Both the position numbers and the translations under genes were made by a program. DNA of 64,000 nucleotides from an uncultured Collinsella sp. (GTDB taxonomy: Bacteria > Actinomycetota > Coriobacteriia > Coriobacteriales > Coriobacteriaceae): NCBI GenBank assembly GCA_900759045.1, contig CAAETU010000063.1, forward strand, positions 1 through 64,000, written 5' to 3'. Positions 39,785 through 47,702 of this stretch are shown here, piece after piece (the stretch's first letter is position 1; every line of letters starts with the position of its first letter). The notes below the pieces were generated by a model. The model made no database searches. It was not told the DNA's origin and worked only from the letters and a program-made list of their open reading frames with translations.

Positions 39785-40603
39785 ATGTCTGCAATCACTA
39801 TTCTGCTTGTTGCGATTGTCGCGTTGCTTGCCGGTATGGAAGGCATTCTGGATGAGTTCCAGTTCCATCAGCCGCTCGTGGCATGCACGCTTATCGGTCT
39901 CGTAACCGGTCACCTTCAGGAGGGCATCCTCCTGGGCGGTTCGCTCCAGATGATGGCCCTTGGCTGGGCTAACGTCGGCGCCGCCGTCGCGCCTGACGCC
40001 GCTCTGGCCTCGGTCGCTTCTTCGATCATCATGGTGCTCGCCCTCAACGGTGGCGCCACCGATTCGGCCAAGGCCGTTACCACCGCTATCGCCGTCGCCG
40101 TCCCGCTGTCGGTCGCTGGTCTGTTCCTGACCATGATCTGCCGTACCATTGCTACCGCTATTGCTCACGCCATGGACGGTTGCGCCGAGAAGGGCGACTT
40201 CTCCGGCATCGAGCGCTGGCAGTATGCTGCCATCCTCATGCAGGGCCTTCGTATCGCCATCCCGGCAGTGCTTCTGTGCGTCATCCCGGCCGAGGCCGTT
40301 ACCAACGCGCTTAACGCTATGCCCGACTGGCTGTCCGGCGGCATGGCTGTCGGCGGCGGCATGGTCGCTTCCGTCGGTTACGCCATGGTCATCAACATGA
40401 TGGCCACCAAGGAGACCTGGCCGTTCTTCGTCCTCGGCTTTGTCCTTGCTGCCATCCCTCAGCTCACGCTGATCGCCCTTGGTCTCATCGGCATCTCCCT
40501 TGCCCTCATCTACCTTGGCCTTAAGGATCTGGCCAAGCAGGGTGGCGGCATGGGCGGTGGCTCCGGCGACCCGCTCGGCGACATTCTGAACGATTACGAG
40601 TAG
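39785..40603 (+). CDS. Mannose-family PTS EIIC component
   Basis: 272-aa integral membrane subunit of the sugar channel (ILLVAIVALLAGMEGILDEF, GHLQEGILLGGSLQMMALGW, multiple membrane segments). It works with IID, encoded next. It follows IIAB after 18 bases with AAAGGAGGG as ribosome site. Confidence 0.95.
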   Translation: MSAITILLVAIVALLAGMEGILDEFQFHQPLVACTLIGLVTGHLQEGILLGGSLQMMALGWANVGAAVAPDAALASVASSIIMVLALNGGATDSAKAVTTAIAVAVPLSVAGLFLTMICRTIATAIAHAMDGCAEKGDFSGIERWQYAAILMQGLRIAIPAVLLCVIPAEAVTNALNAMPDWLSGGMAVGGGMVASVGYAMVINMMATKETWPFFVLGFVLAAIPQLTLIALGLIGISLALIYLGLKDLAKQGGGMGGGSGDPLGDILNDYE

Positions 40604-40619
40604 GAGGGGAGTGATACAT

Positions 40620-41540
40620 ATGGCAGAGAACAAGATTCAGCTCACCAAGGCTGACCGCAAGAAGGTTTGCTTCCGTCATCAGTTCCTTCAGGGCTCGTGG
40701 AACTACGAGCGTATGCAGAACGGCGGCTGGTGCTTCGCAATGATCCCTGCGATCAAGAAGCTCTACACCAGCAAGGATGACCAGATTGCCGCTCTTAAGC
40801 GCCACCTGGAGTTCTATAACACCCACCCCTATGTTTCCGCCCCCGTCATTGGCGTTACCCTCGCCCTCGAGGAGGAGCGCGCCAACGGTGCTCCGATCGA
40901 TGATGTCGCCATCCAGGGCGTCAAGGTCGGTATGATGGGCCCGCTCGCCGGCGTCGGTGACCCCGTCTTCTGGTTCACCCTTCGCCCGATTCTGGGCGCT
41001 CTGGGCGCTTCCCTGGCCATGTCCGGCAGCATTGTCGGTCCGCTGCTGTTCTTCTTCGCGTGGAACATCATCCGTTACGCTTTCCTGTGGTACACGCAGG
41101 AGTTTGGCTACAAGGTCGGCTCCTCCATCGCCAAGGACCTCTCCGGTGGTCTGATGGGCAAGGTCACCGAGGGTGCTTCCATCCTGGGTATGTTCATCAT
41201 CGGCGCCCTGGTCGAGCGCTGGGTGTCCATTTCCTTCACCCCGATCGTCTCCACGGTCAAGCAGTCTGCTGGCGCCTTTATCGACTGGGCTAGCCTGCCC
41301 TCCGGTTCCGAGGGTATCAAGGAAGCACTGACGATGTACAACTCCGTCGGTGCTACCGCCCTTGATCAGATGAAGGTAACCACGCTTCAGGCCAACCTCG
41401 ATCAGCTCATCCCCGGCCTTGCCGCCGTGTGCCTGACCCTGCTGGTCTGCAAGCTCCTCAAGAAGAAGGTCAGCCCGATCGTCATCATCCTGGCTCTCTT
41501 CGCCGTCGGCATCATCGGTCGCTTCTGCGGCTTCATGTAA
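40620..41540 (+). CDS. Mannose-family PTS EIID component
   Basis: 306-aa membrane subunit: LTKADRKKVCFRHQFLQGSWNYERMQNGG near the start marks the family (shown as LTKADRKKVCFR and GSWNYERMQNGGW), with PLAGVGDPVFWFTLRPI and C-terminal membrane segments. The ATG at 40620 is nine bases after AGGAGGGGA. The sugar (mannose, glucose, N-acetylglucosamine or other) cannot be decided from sequence. Confidence 0.95.
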   Translation: MAENKIQLTKADRKKVCFRHQFLQGSWNYERMQNGGWCFAMIPAIKKLYTSKDDQIAALKRHLEFYNTHPYVSAPVIGVTLALEEERANGAPIDDVAIQGVKVGMMGPLAGVGDPVFWFTLRPILGALGASLAMSGSIVGPLLFFFAWNIIRYAFLWYTQEFGYKVGSSIAKDLSGGLMGKVTEGASILGMFIIGALVERWVSISFTPIVSTVKQSAGAFIDWASLPSGSEGIKEALTMYNSVGATALDQMKVTTLQANLDQLIPGLAAVCLTLLVCKLLKKKVSPIVIILALFAVGIIGRFCGFM

Positions 41541-41596
41541 GCACGCTTCGGCTTAAGACCGAGAGTTGCTAGGTAAGGGCTTTTGAGCCATTGAAA

Positions 41597-41638
41597 CGGA
41601 CCGCACCCGGTGGGTACACTGGATGCGGTCCGATTGTT
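41597..41638 (+). terminator. Hairpin between PTS EIID and the DUF956 gene
   Basis: CGGACCGCACCC (41597-41608) pairs with GGATGCGGTCCG (41621-41632) with one mismatch, followed by ATTGTTTTATTT. It would stop most transcripts before the DUF956 gene, whose ribosome site begins only about ten bases later, giving unequal expression. Confidence 0.8.
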
Positions 41639-41660
41639 TTATTTGGAGGGCGAGGCGCGC

Positions 41661-42059
41661 ATGGCGCAATCTCAGAACAGCACGGTCGATCTGGCAACGC
41701 CGGCAACCTGCCTGATGGGGCTTACCAGCCACGGTAACGTGATGGTGGGCAATAAGGCGTTCGAGTATTACAACGAGCGCAATCCCGAGGATTATATTCA
41801 AATCCCGTGGGACGAGGTCGACTATATTGCCGCCGAGGTTTTACGCGGCACCAAGAAGATCACGCGTTTTGCCATCTTCACCAAGGACAACGGTCACTTT
41901 ACGTTTTCGACGCGCGACGACAAAGAGACGCTTCGTGCTGTCCGCAAGTACGTCGACGAGGATAAGCTCGTGCGTTCGCCCGACTTTATCGATGTGACTG
42001 CCAAGGGCGCCAAGAGCATCCCCTCCGTTATCAAAAACCTCTTCCACAAAGGTAACTAG
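41661..42059 (+). CDS. DUF956 family protein (ManO-like PTS-associated)
   Basis: 132-aa protein of DUF956, commonly encoded next to mannose-family PTS genes and thought to modulate them. Typical parts are TCLMGLTSHGNVMVGNKAFEYYNERNPEDYIQIPW (seen as LTSHGNVMVGNKAFEYYNE) and FTFSTRDDKETLRAVRKYV. ATG 41661 follows GGAGGGCGAGG. It lies behind the terminator hairpin at 41597. Confidence 0.85.
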   Translation: MAQSQNSTVDLATPATCLMGLTSHGNVMVGNKAFEYYNERNPEDYIQIPWDEVDYIAAEVLRGTKKITRFAIFTKDNGHFTFSTRDDKETLRAVRKYVDEDKLVRSPDFIDVTAKGAKSIPSVIKNLFHKGN

Positions 42060-42083
42060 TCATTAAAGAGCGCCCCCCAAAGT

Positions 42084-42281
42084 GGGACGCAGTTTCCCAT
42101 GGGGCTCGATTGGGAAAGTGCATCCCAGTTCGAGTGCCGATTCCGGGATGTAGTTTCCGGAACGGGGTCGTTTGGGAAACCGTGTCCCGTTTCGAGCCGA
42201 AATTCTGGGACACAGTTTCCAGCGAGGTCCCATTGGGAAAGTTTGACCCAGAATTTGCCTGGATAGTGGGACACACTTTCC
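42084..42281. repeat. Family G tandem hairpin array
   Basis: Four units beginning GGGACGCAGTTTCCC (42084), GGGATGTAGTTTCC (42145), GGGACACAGTTTCC (42207) and GGGACACACTTTCC (42268), a period of 61-62 bases. The first three have facing arms starting GGGAAAG or GGGAAAC at 42112, 42174 and 42235, so each forms its own hairpin. It fills most of the gene-free stretch before the tRNA. Confidence 0.85.
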
Positions 42282-42362
42282 GGAGGGCTGTTCCACCGCA
42301 ACTTCGAAGAGTGGCTATACGCTGTATTACAACGGCGTAAATCTGCTACACTAGTACAACAT

Positions 42363-42438
42363 GCCTCCGTAGCTCAGGGGATAGAGCACCGCTCTCCTAA
42401 AGCGGGTGTCGACGGTTCGAATCCGCCCGGGGGCACCA
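42363..42438 (+). tRNA. tRNA-Arg (anticodon CCT), CCA encoded
   Basis: Cloverleaf is complete: acceptor GCCTCCG / CGGGGGC, D arm GCTCAGGGGATAGAGC, anticodon stem CCGCT/AGCGG with loop CTCCTAA (anticodon CCT, reads AGG), T arm with GGTTCGAATCC, discriminator A and CCA. Followed by a terminator hairpin. Confidence 0.97.
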
Positions 42439-42448
42439 GAAGATTATG

Positions 42449-42476
42449 ACGGCGTCGCGAGAGCGGCGCCGTTTCT
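42449..42476 (+). terminator. Terminator after tRNA-Arg
   Basis: ACGGCGTCGC, loop GAGA, GCGGCGCCGT (one mismatch), then TTTCTGG. Confidence 0.75.
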
Positions 42477-42493
42477 GGTTTGTGGGGGCCGTC

Positions 42494-42573
42494 GGCGGAT
42501 TCGAGCCGTCGACACCCGCGTCACCAATTTCCCGCGGGGGGGGGAGTTTTCGAATCCGCCCGGGGGCACCAGA
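42494..42573. other. Partial inverted and direct copies of the tRNA-Arg 3' half
   Basis: 42494-42519 is the reverse complement of tRNA positions 42402-42427 with one mismatch. 42549-42573 repeats the tRNA 3' end (TTCGAATCCGCCCGGGGGCA then CCAGA) exactly. The direct copy is also followed by a hairpin and TTCTGG, like the real tRNA. This may be the wreck of a second tRNA-Arg gene or a footprint of element integration. Confidence 0.85.
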
Positions 42574-42581
42574 GGAATATC

Positions 42582-42614
42582 GAGCCCGGTACCGCTATGG
42601 TGCCGGGCTCTTCT
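42582..42614 (+). terminator. Terminator after the duplicated tRNA 3' end
   Basis: GAGCCCGGTACC (42582-42593), loop GCTAT, GGTGCCGGGCTC (42599-42610), then TTCT. Confidence 0.75.
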
Positions 42615-42634
42615 GGTTCATGTCATGTCAAAAA

Positions 42635-42669
42635 CGAAGCGCCCGCTTGCTGGGGAAGCAAGCGGGCGC
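42635..42669 (-). terminator. Terminator of the pknB operon (minus strand)
   Basis: GCGCCCGCTTGCT (42639-42651) pairs perfectly with 42657-42669; on the minus strand it is followed by TTCGTTTTT. Confidence 0.88.
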
Positions 42670-42721
42670 CTGTGAGCGAATATGTTTGCGGCGAGAGCCG
42701 TGATGAGCGGTGGGGTGGCGA

Positions 42722-44683
42722 CTAGTTGGTCGTACCGGAATCGTCGCCCGTGCCCGAGCCAGAGCCCGAACCCGAGCCAGAAAGTGCGACCGTCAGCGTA
42801 ATCGTGCTGTCGGTGGACTGCTTGCCGGTGGGGGAGACGCCCGTAACAGTGGCATCCTCGTTACCGCTCACGGGATTGCCGTTCTGGTCACAGAAGCCAA
42901 TGTTATAGAAACCGGCGTTGTTGAGCGCGGTAACGGCGGCGGAAATGCTCTTGCCGTACAGGTTGCCCGGGACGGTGGCCTTGCCGGACTTCTTGGCAAT
43001 GACGACGGTAATCGTGGCACCGGGCTTCTGCTTGCCGCTGGGGTTCCAGCTGATCACGGTGCCCTCGGTAACCGAGTCGTTCTCCTGGTAGCTCACGTCG
43101 ACACCAAAGCCTGCCATATCGAGGGCGTTGCGCGCCTGGGCCTCGGTCATGTCGGTCAGGTCGGGGACGGACGTGGTATCCGGGCCGCTCGAGACCTTGT
43201 ACGAGATGGTCGTGCCCTTCGCGACTTCCTTACCGGCTTCGGTGCTCTGCTCAAAGACCTGGCCCTCATCGGCCTCGTTGGCCTCCTCGGAGGCGTTGCC
43301 CTTCAGGCCAACGCTTGCCAGTGCGGCTTCTGCCTGGTCCTTGGTCAGGCCGACAAGCCGGGGAACCTCAACCTTCTCGGAGGGCTTGGGGCCCTTGGAG
43401 ATTACCAGGTTCACCTTGGTGCCCTTGGCCTTCTTGGTGTTGCCGTTGGGCGTCTGCTCGGCGACCTTGCCCTCGTCGACATCGTCGTTGTAGCTTTGGT
43501 CGATGGTGCCGACCTCGAGGCCGGCTTCCTTGATCAGCTCGACGGCAGTCTGCTGGTCCTTGCCCAGTACATCGGGAACGGTGACCTGCTCGCCGCCAAA
43601 GAGTCCTGTGGCAAAGGCCACCACGATGCCGATGACGGCAACCGCTGCCACCACGGCGGCGATGATCTTGTTTTTGTTGGATTTGGGCTCTTCGACCTCG
43701 TAGGAGCCGGTGGAGCCCGAAACCGAGCTACGGGTGGTATTCTGCCCGCTCACGCCCGAGACGGGACGCACCATGGCGCGCGTCTGATCGGAAAGCTCGC
43801 GAGTCTTGGTGGCGCCCAGCTCGCCGGGGGCACCGATGATGCGCGTGGGCTCCGAGACGTTGACGGCACGGCCCGACAGGTAGCTGTTGAGCACCTGACG
43901 CAGCTCGTCGGCGGTCTGGAAGCGGTTTGCCGGGTCCTTCTCCATGCACTTGAGGATGATGCGCTCAAGGTCGGCGTCGACACCGGAGTTGATCTGGCTC
44001 GGCGGAATAGGCAGCTCGTTGACCTGCTTGAGTGCGACCGAGATAGCGTCGTCACCGTCAAAGGGCACGCGGCCGGTGGCGCATTCATACATCACGACGC
44101 CCAGCGAGTAGATATCCGAGGTGGGGCCGAGGTCCTGACCACGGGTCTGCTCGGGGCTGACGTAGTGGGCGGTTCCCAGCACGTTGTTGTCTTGCGTGAG
44201 GTGGCTGTTCTTGGCGCGCGCGATGCCAAAGTCCATCACCTTGATGTTGCCGTCGGGCAGCACCATGATGTTCTGCGGCTTAATGTCGCGGTGGATGATC
44301 TCGTGCTTGTGGGCGACCGAAAGCGCGGAGCTGATCTGCGAGCCGATCTGGGCGACCTTCTTGGGGTCGAGGGCGCCGTGGCTCTTGATGCCGCTCTTAA
44401 GGTCGGTACCGCGCAGGTACTCCATGACGATGTAATAGGTGTCGCCGTCCTTGCCCCAATCGTAGACGCCCACGATATAAGGGGAGGAGAGACCGGCTGC
44501 TGCCTGGGCCTCCTGCTTAAAGCGTGCGGCGAAGGTTGCGTCGCCAGCATACTGCGGCAGCATGATCTTGACGGCTACCGTGCGGTCGAGGACCTGGTCC
44601 TGTGCGCGGTAGACGGTCGCCATGCCGCCTGTTCCCACCTTATCCTTGAGGAGGTATCTTCCCCCGAGGACCCTCTGTTCCAT
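42722..44683 (-). CDS. pknB: PASTA-domain Ser/Thr protein kinase PknB
   Basis: 653-aa membrane kinase that senses cell-wall fragments and phosphorylates division and wall-synthesis proteins. Kinase domain 1 to about 270 with GTGGMATVYRA, catalytic Lys in VAVKIML, HRDIKPQN, DFG in MDFGIARAK and the activation loop. One membrane segment (about 335-360), then four PASTA repeats starting at VTVPDVLGK, VEVPRLVGL, TSVPDLTDM and ATVPGNLYG, and a Ser/Gly tail. I start at 44683 because TTAGGAG lies five bases upstream; the Met five codons earlier overlaps that site. Last gene of the fha-pstP-rodA/pbpA-pknB operon. Confidence 0.96.
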   Translation of the reverse strand: MEQRVLGGRYLLKDKVGTGGMATVYRAQDQVLDRTVAVKIMLPQYAGDATFAARFKQEAQAAAGLSSPYIVGVYDWGKDGDTYYIVMEYLRGTDLKSGIKSHGALDPKKVAQIGSQISSALSVAHKHEIIHRDIKPQNIMVLPDGNIKVMDFGIARAKNSHLTQDNNVLGTAHYVSPEQTRGQDLGPTSDIYSLGVVMYECATGRVPFDGDDAISVALKQVNELPIPPSQINSGVDADLERIILKCMEKDPANRFQTADELRQVLNSYLSGRAVNVSEPTRIIGAPGELGATKTRELSDQTRAMVRPVSGVSGQNTTRSSVSGSTGSYEVEEPKSNKNKIIAAVVAAVAVIGIVVAFATGLFGGEQVTVPDVLGKDQQTAVELIKEAGLEVGTIDQSYNDDVDEGKVAEQTPNGNTKKAKGTKVNLVISKGPKPSEKVEVPRLVGLTKDQAEAALASVGLKGNASEEANEADEGQVFEQSTEAGKEVAKGTTISYKVSSGPDTTSVPDLTDMTEAQARNALDMAGFGVDVSYQENDSVTEGTVISWNPSGKQKPGATITVVIAKKSGKATVPGNLYGKSISAAVTALNNAGFYNIGFCDQNGNPVSGNEDATVTGVSPTGKQSTDSTITLTVALSGSGSGSGSGTGDDSGTTN

Positions 44684-44815
44684 TCCTGCTCCTAACATAA
44701 CTATTCGCTCAACGATGTGTGTAGTACCTACGATGTGGCCGCTGGGGCCGTGTGGCGCGTTGCCGCTAACTCTTCGGCCGCGGCGCGCCTCGGGTGTCCG
44801 ATTCGATCATGGGCA

Positions 44816-47686
44816 TCACGCTCCCTGTGCGGCAAGCGCCGCGGTCAGGACGATACCGGCGATCTTGGCGGCCTTGACGTCATGCTTGTCGAAATCCTCC
44901 AAGGCCACCGAGATGGCGACCGTGGGTGAATCGTAAGGTGCAAAGCCAACGAACATAGAGTTGACGTTGGTGCCGCCGGTCTCGGCCGAGCCGGTCTTGC
45001 CGGCGACCTTGACGCCGGGGATCTGGGCATCGGTGCCGGTGCCGGACTGGACGACGGCAAGCATGGCCTGCTTGACCTGGTCGGCCGTGGCGGAGCTGAC
45101 GGCCTGCCCCAGCGAGCGGGACTGCGTGGTCTTGACCACGGTTCCGTCCGGGGCAAGTACCTGGGCTACAAAGTACGGGTCCATGACCACGCCACTGTTG
45201 GCGATGGCGGCGGCAATCACGGCGTTTTGCATGACGGTGGTCTGCGGGCCGGGCGTGTGGTCCATGCCGACAGGCTGGCCGGCGCCGGCCCAGGCGGTCT
45301 CCCACTCGGTCATGAGCGACGGGTCGGCCATGATGGAGGCCGCGGAGGTCAGGTCCTGGCCGAGCTTTTGGCCGTAGCCAAAGGCGTTGGCAAACTGTAC
45401 GAGCGTGTTTGCGCCAACTTCGTTTGCCACCTGGCCGAAGACGACGTTGGAGGACACGGCAAAGGCCTGCTGCAGGCTGATGGTGCCGTAGCTCTCGTTG
45501 GCATAGTTGGTGACCGGTGCGTTGCCGATGTCCATGGAGCCGGGCGCCTGGTAGGTGCTGGTAAGGCTGGCGGTACCGGTCTCGAGTGCCGCGGAAAGCG
45601 TAACGACCTTAAACGTTGAGCCCGGCGTGTACAGCGCGTCCATGGCGCGATTGTACATGGAGCCGTCCTCGCCGCCGCCCGTCTGCAGCAGGGCATCGAT
45701 GTTGGTGTTGTCGTAGGTGGGCGAGCTGGCACATGCGAGCACCGCGCCGGTACGCGGGTCGATGACCACTACAGCGCCCTTAAAGCCCTTGAGCGCCTGC
45801 TCAGCAGCCGTCTGGATGCGCGAGTCGATGGTGAGCTTGGCGGTGTTGCCCGGCTGGGTCTGGCCCGCGAGCGACGCGATGGCGTTGTTCCAGCTGGAGT
45901 AGTCCTTAGAACCGGTGAGCGTGTCGTTCATGACGCTCTCGATGGCGGTGGTGCCATACTGCTGGCTCACGTAGCCAACCACGTGCGCTGCCAGGTTACC
46001 GTTGGGGTAGGAGCGTACGTAGGTGCCGTCCTCCTGCTGCAGCGACTCGGCCAGCGTCACGCCGTCGGACGTGATGATGGAGCCGCGCTGGATGTACTTG
46101 GAGCGGGCGATGGTGTGGTTGTTGGTCGGCATGTCCTGATAGTCCTTGGCCTTAATGACCTGGACATAGGTGAGGTTGCCGATAAGGATGGCGAACAGCG
46201 CCGTAAAGGCGAGCACCGCACGGGTTAGACGGTTGGCGAGCGCAACGCGGCCGAGCACACCGGATTCAGGCGTGTCGAGCAGGCGACGGCGCATGCGCGA
46301 GCCGACGGAATGGCTGCCGCTGCCGTAGGAAGACGAGGTGGCAAAGCGCGTGCCCGTCGGGGCGGCGGCAGATGCGACCTGATCATCGGTGATGGCGGCC
46401 ATGGTGCCGGTGCCGGTAAGCTCGGCCTCGCGTCCGGTCGCCTCGTCACCGGCGCGCAGCAGGAGCGCGACGATGATAAAGCTCGCCAGCAGAGAGGAGC
46501 CGCCCTGACTCATAAAGGGCAGGGTGACGCCGGTCAGCGGAATCAGGCGGGTTACGCCGCCAACGATCAAGAAGGCCTGGAAGCTGATGGCGGCCGTAAG
46601 GCCCGTGGCGCTAAAGGCGGCGAGGTCGGATTTAGCGCGGGCAGCTGTGGTGAGGCCACGCACGGCAAAGAGCATAAACAGGATGAGCACGGCGCCGCCG
46701 CCCAAAAGACCCATCTCCTCGCCGATGGCCGAGAAGATAAAGTCGGACTCGACGACGGGGATGTTGTTGGCCATCCCGTTGCCGATGCCAACGCCGACCA
46801 GACCGCCGTCGGCAAGCGAGAAGAGCGACTGGACAATCTGGTAGCCCTGGCCCTGGGCGTCCTTAAACGGATCGACCCAAACCTGGAAACGCACCTGAAC
46901 GTGCGACAGGAACTTGTAGGCGCCCACAGCTCCAACGGCTAAGAGCGCAAGGCCGATAACGACATACGAAAAGCGCCCCGTGGCAACGTAGAGCATCAGC
47001 AAGAAGATGGTGTAGAACAGCACAGCCGAACCCAGGTCGCGTTCGAAGACGACGACGAGCAGGCACACACCCCACACGGCAAACAGCGGCAGCAGCAGTC
47101 GCAGACGAGGGATTTTAAAGCCCAGGATCTTGCGGTTGGAGATGGAGAGCAGCTCGCGGTTCTCGGCTAGGTAGCCGGCCAGGAACAGGACGATAAAGAC
47201 CTTGGCGAACTCGCCAGGCTGGATGGTAAAGCCCGCGATGCGAATCCACAGCTTGGAGCCCGAGATCGTGGTGCCGATAAAGATGGGCAGCATCAGCAGG
47301 ATGATGCCGATAATGCCAAAGGTGTACTTGTAGCGCATGACCACGTCGAGGTTTTTGACCAGTGCAAGCGTTCCCACCATGAGCGCCACCGAGACAAACA
47401 GGATGATGAGCTGTGAGATGGCGAGAGCGGGGGCGAGACGCGTCACGAACGTGATGCCGATGCCCGAAAGTATAAATACGATGGGCAGGATGGCGGGGTC
47501 GGCACCGGGCGCCAAGATGCGCACGGCAATGTGGGCCGCGGCAAAGGCGGCAAAGAGGCCGATCGGCACGGCGAGCGTCTCAAAGGAGATAGCGGCGCCC
47601 GCAGTGAGCACGTACATCGCATACAGCAGGATGACGGGGAACGCCGAGGCGATGAGCAAGAGCAGCTCGGTGTTGCGGCGACTCAT
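44816..47686 (-). CDS. Fused RodA/FtsW polymerase and class B penicillin-binding protein
   Basis: 956-aa single chain joining two normally separate cell-wall enzymes. Residues 1 to about 415 are a SEDS glycosyltransferase with about ten membrane segments (GFTIQPGEFAKVFIVLFLA, GIGNGMANNIPVVESDFIFS, LPFMSQGGSSLLASF). After a linker and one more membrane segment (AVLAFTALFAILIGNLTYVQ, about 470-490) comes a PbpA-like transpeptidase with YIQRGSIITSDG, SxxK in TPGSTFKVV (about 690), SxN in SSNVVFG (about 744) and KTG in AGKTGSAET (about 895). No stop or frameshift separates the halves. ATG 47686 has AAGGGAG upstream. The order fhaA-fhaB-pstP-[rodA-pbpA]-pknB matches other actinobacteria, where rodA and pbpA are separate genes. 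Confidence 0.95.
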   Translation of the reverse strand: MSRRNTELLLLIASAFPVILLYAMYVLTAGAAISFETLAVPIGLFAAFAAAHIAVRILAPGADPAILPIVFILSGIGITFVTRLAPALAISQLIILFVSVALMVGTLALVKNLDVVMRYKYTFGIIGIILLMLPIFIGTTISGSKLWIRIAGFTIQPGEFAKVFIVLFLAGYLAENRELLSISNRKILGFKIPRLRLLLPLFAVWGVCLLVVVFERDLGSAVLFYTIFLLMLYVATGRFSYVVIGLALLAVGAVGAYKFLSHVQVRFQVWVDPFKDAQGQGYQIVQSLFSLADGGLVGVGIGNGMANNIPVVESDFIFSAIGEEMGLLGGGAVLILFMLFAVRGLTTAARAKSDLAAFSATGLTAAISFQAFLIVGGVTRLIPLTGVTLPFMSQGGSSLLASFIIVALLLRAGDEATGREAELTGTGTMAAITDDQVASAAAPTGTRFATSSSYGSGSHSVGSRMRRRLLDTPESGVLGRVALANRLTRAVLAFTALFAILIGNLTYVQVIKAKDYQDMPTNNHTIARSKYIQRGSIITSDGVTLAESLQQEDGTYVRSYPNGNLAAHVVGYVSQQYGTTAIESVMNDTLTGSKDYSSWNNAIASLAGQTQPGNTAKLTIDSRIQTAAEQALKGFKGAVVVIDPRTGAVLACASSPTYDNTNIDALLQTGGGEDGSMYNRAMDALYTPGSTFKVVTLSAALETGTASLTSTYQAPGSMDIGNAPVTNYANESYGTISLQQAFAVSSNVVFGQVANEVGANTLVQFANAFGYGQKLGQDLTSAASIMADPSLMTEWETAWAGAGQPVGMDHTPGPQTTVMQNAVIAAAIANSGVVMDPYFVAQVLAPDGTVVKTTQSRSLGQAVSSATADQVKQAMLAVVQSGTGTDAQIPGVKVAGKTGSAETGGTNVNSMFVGFAPYDSPTVAISVALEDFDKHDVKAAKIAGIVLTAALAAQGA

Positions 47687-47702
47687 AAGCGGCACTCCCT
47701 TT

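Noticed and set aside
41597..41638. Riboswitch or sugar-responsive antiterminator upstream of the DUF956 gene
   Set aside because: It is a simple hairpin with a T-rich tail and no alternative pairing partner was seen.
42084..42281. CRISPR-like regular spacing (61-62 bases)
   Set aside because: The repeated part is only about 14 bases, diverged between units and palindromic with a facing arm; no cas genes are present.
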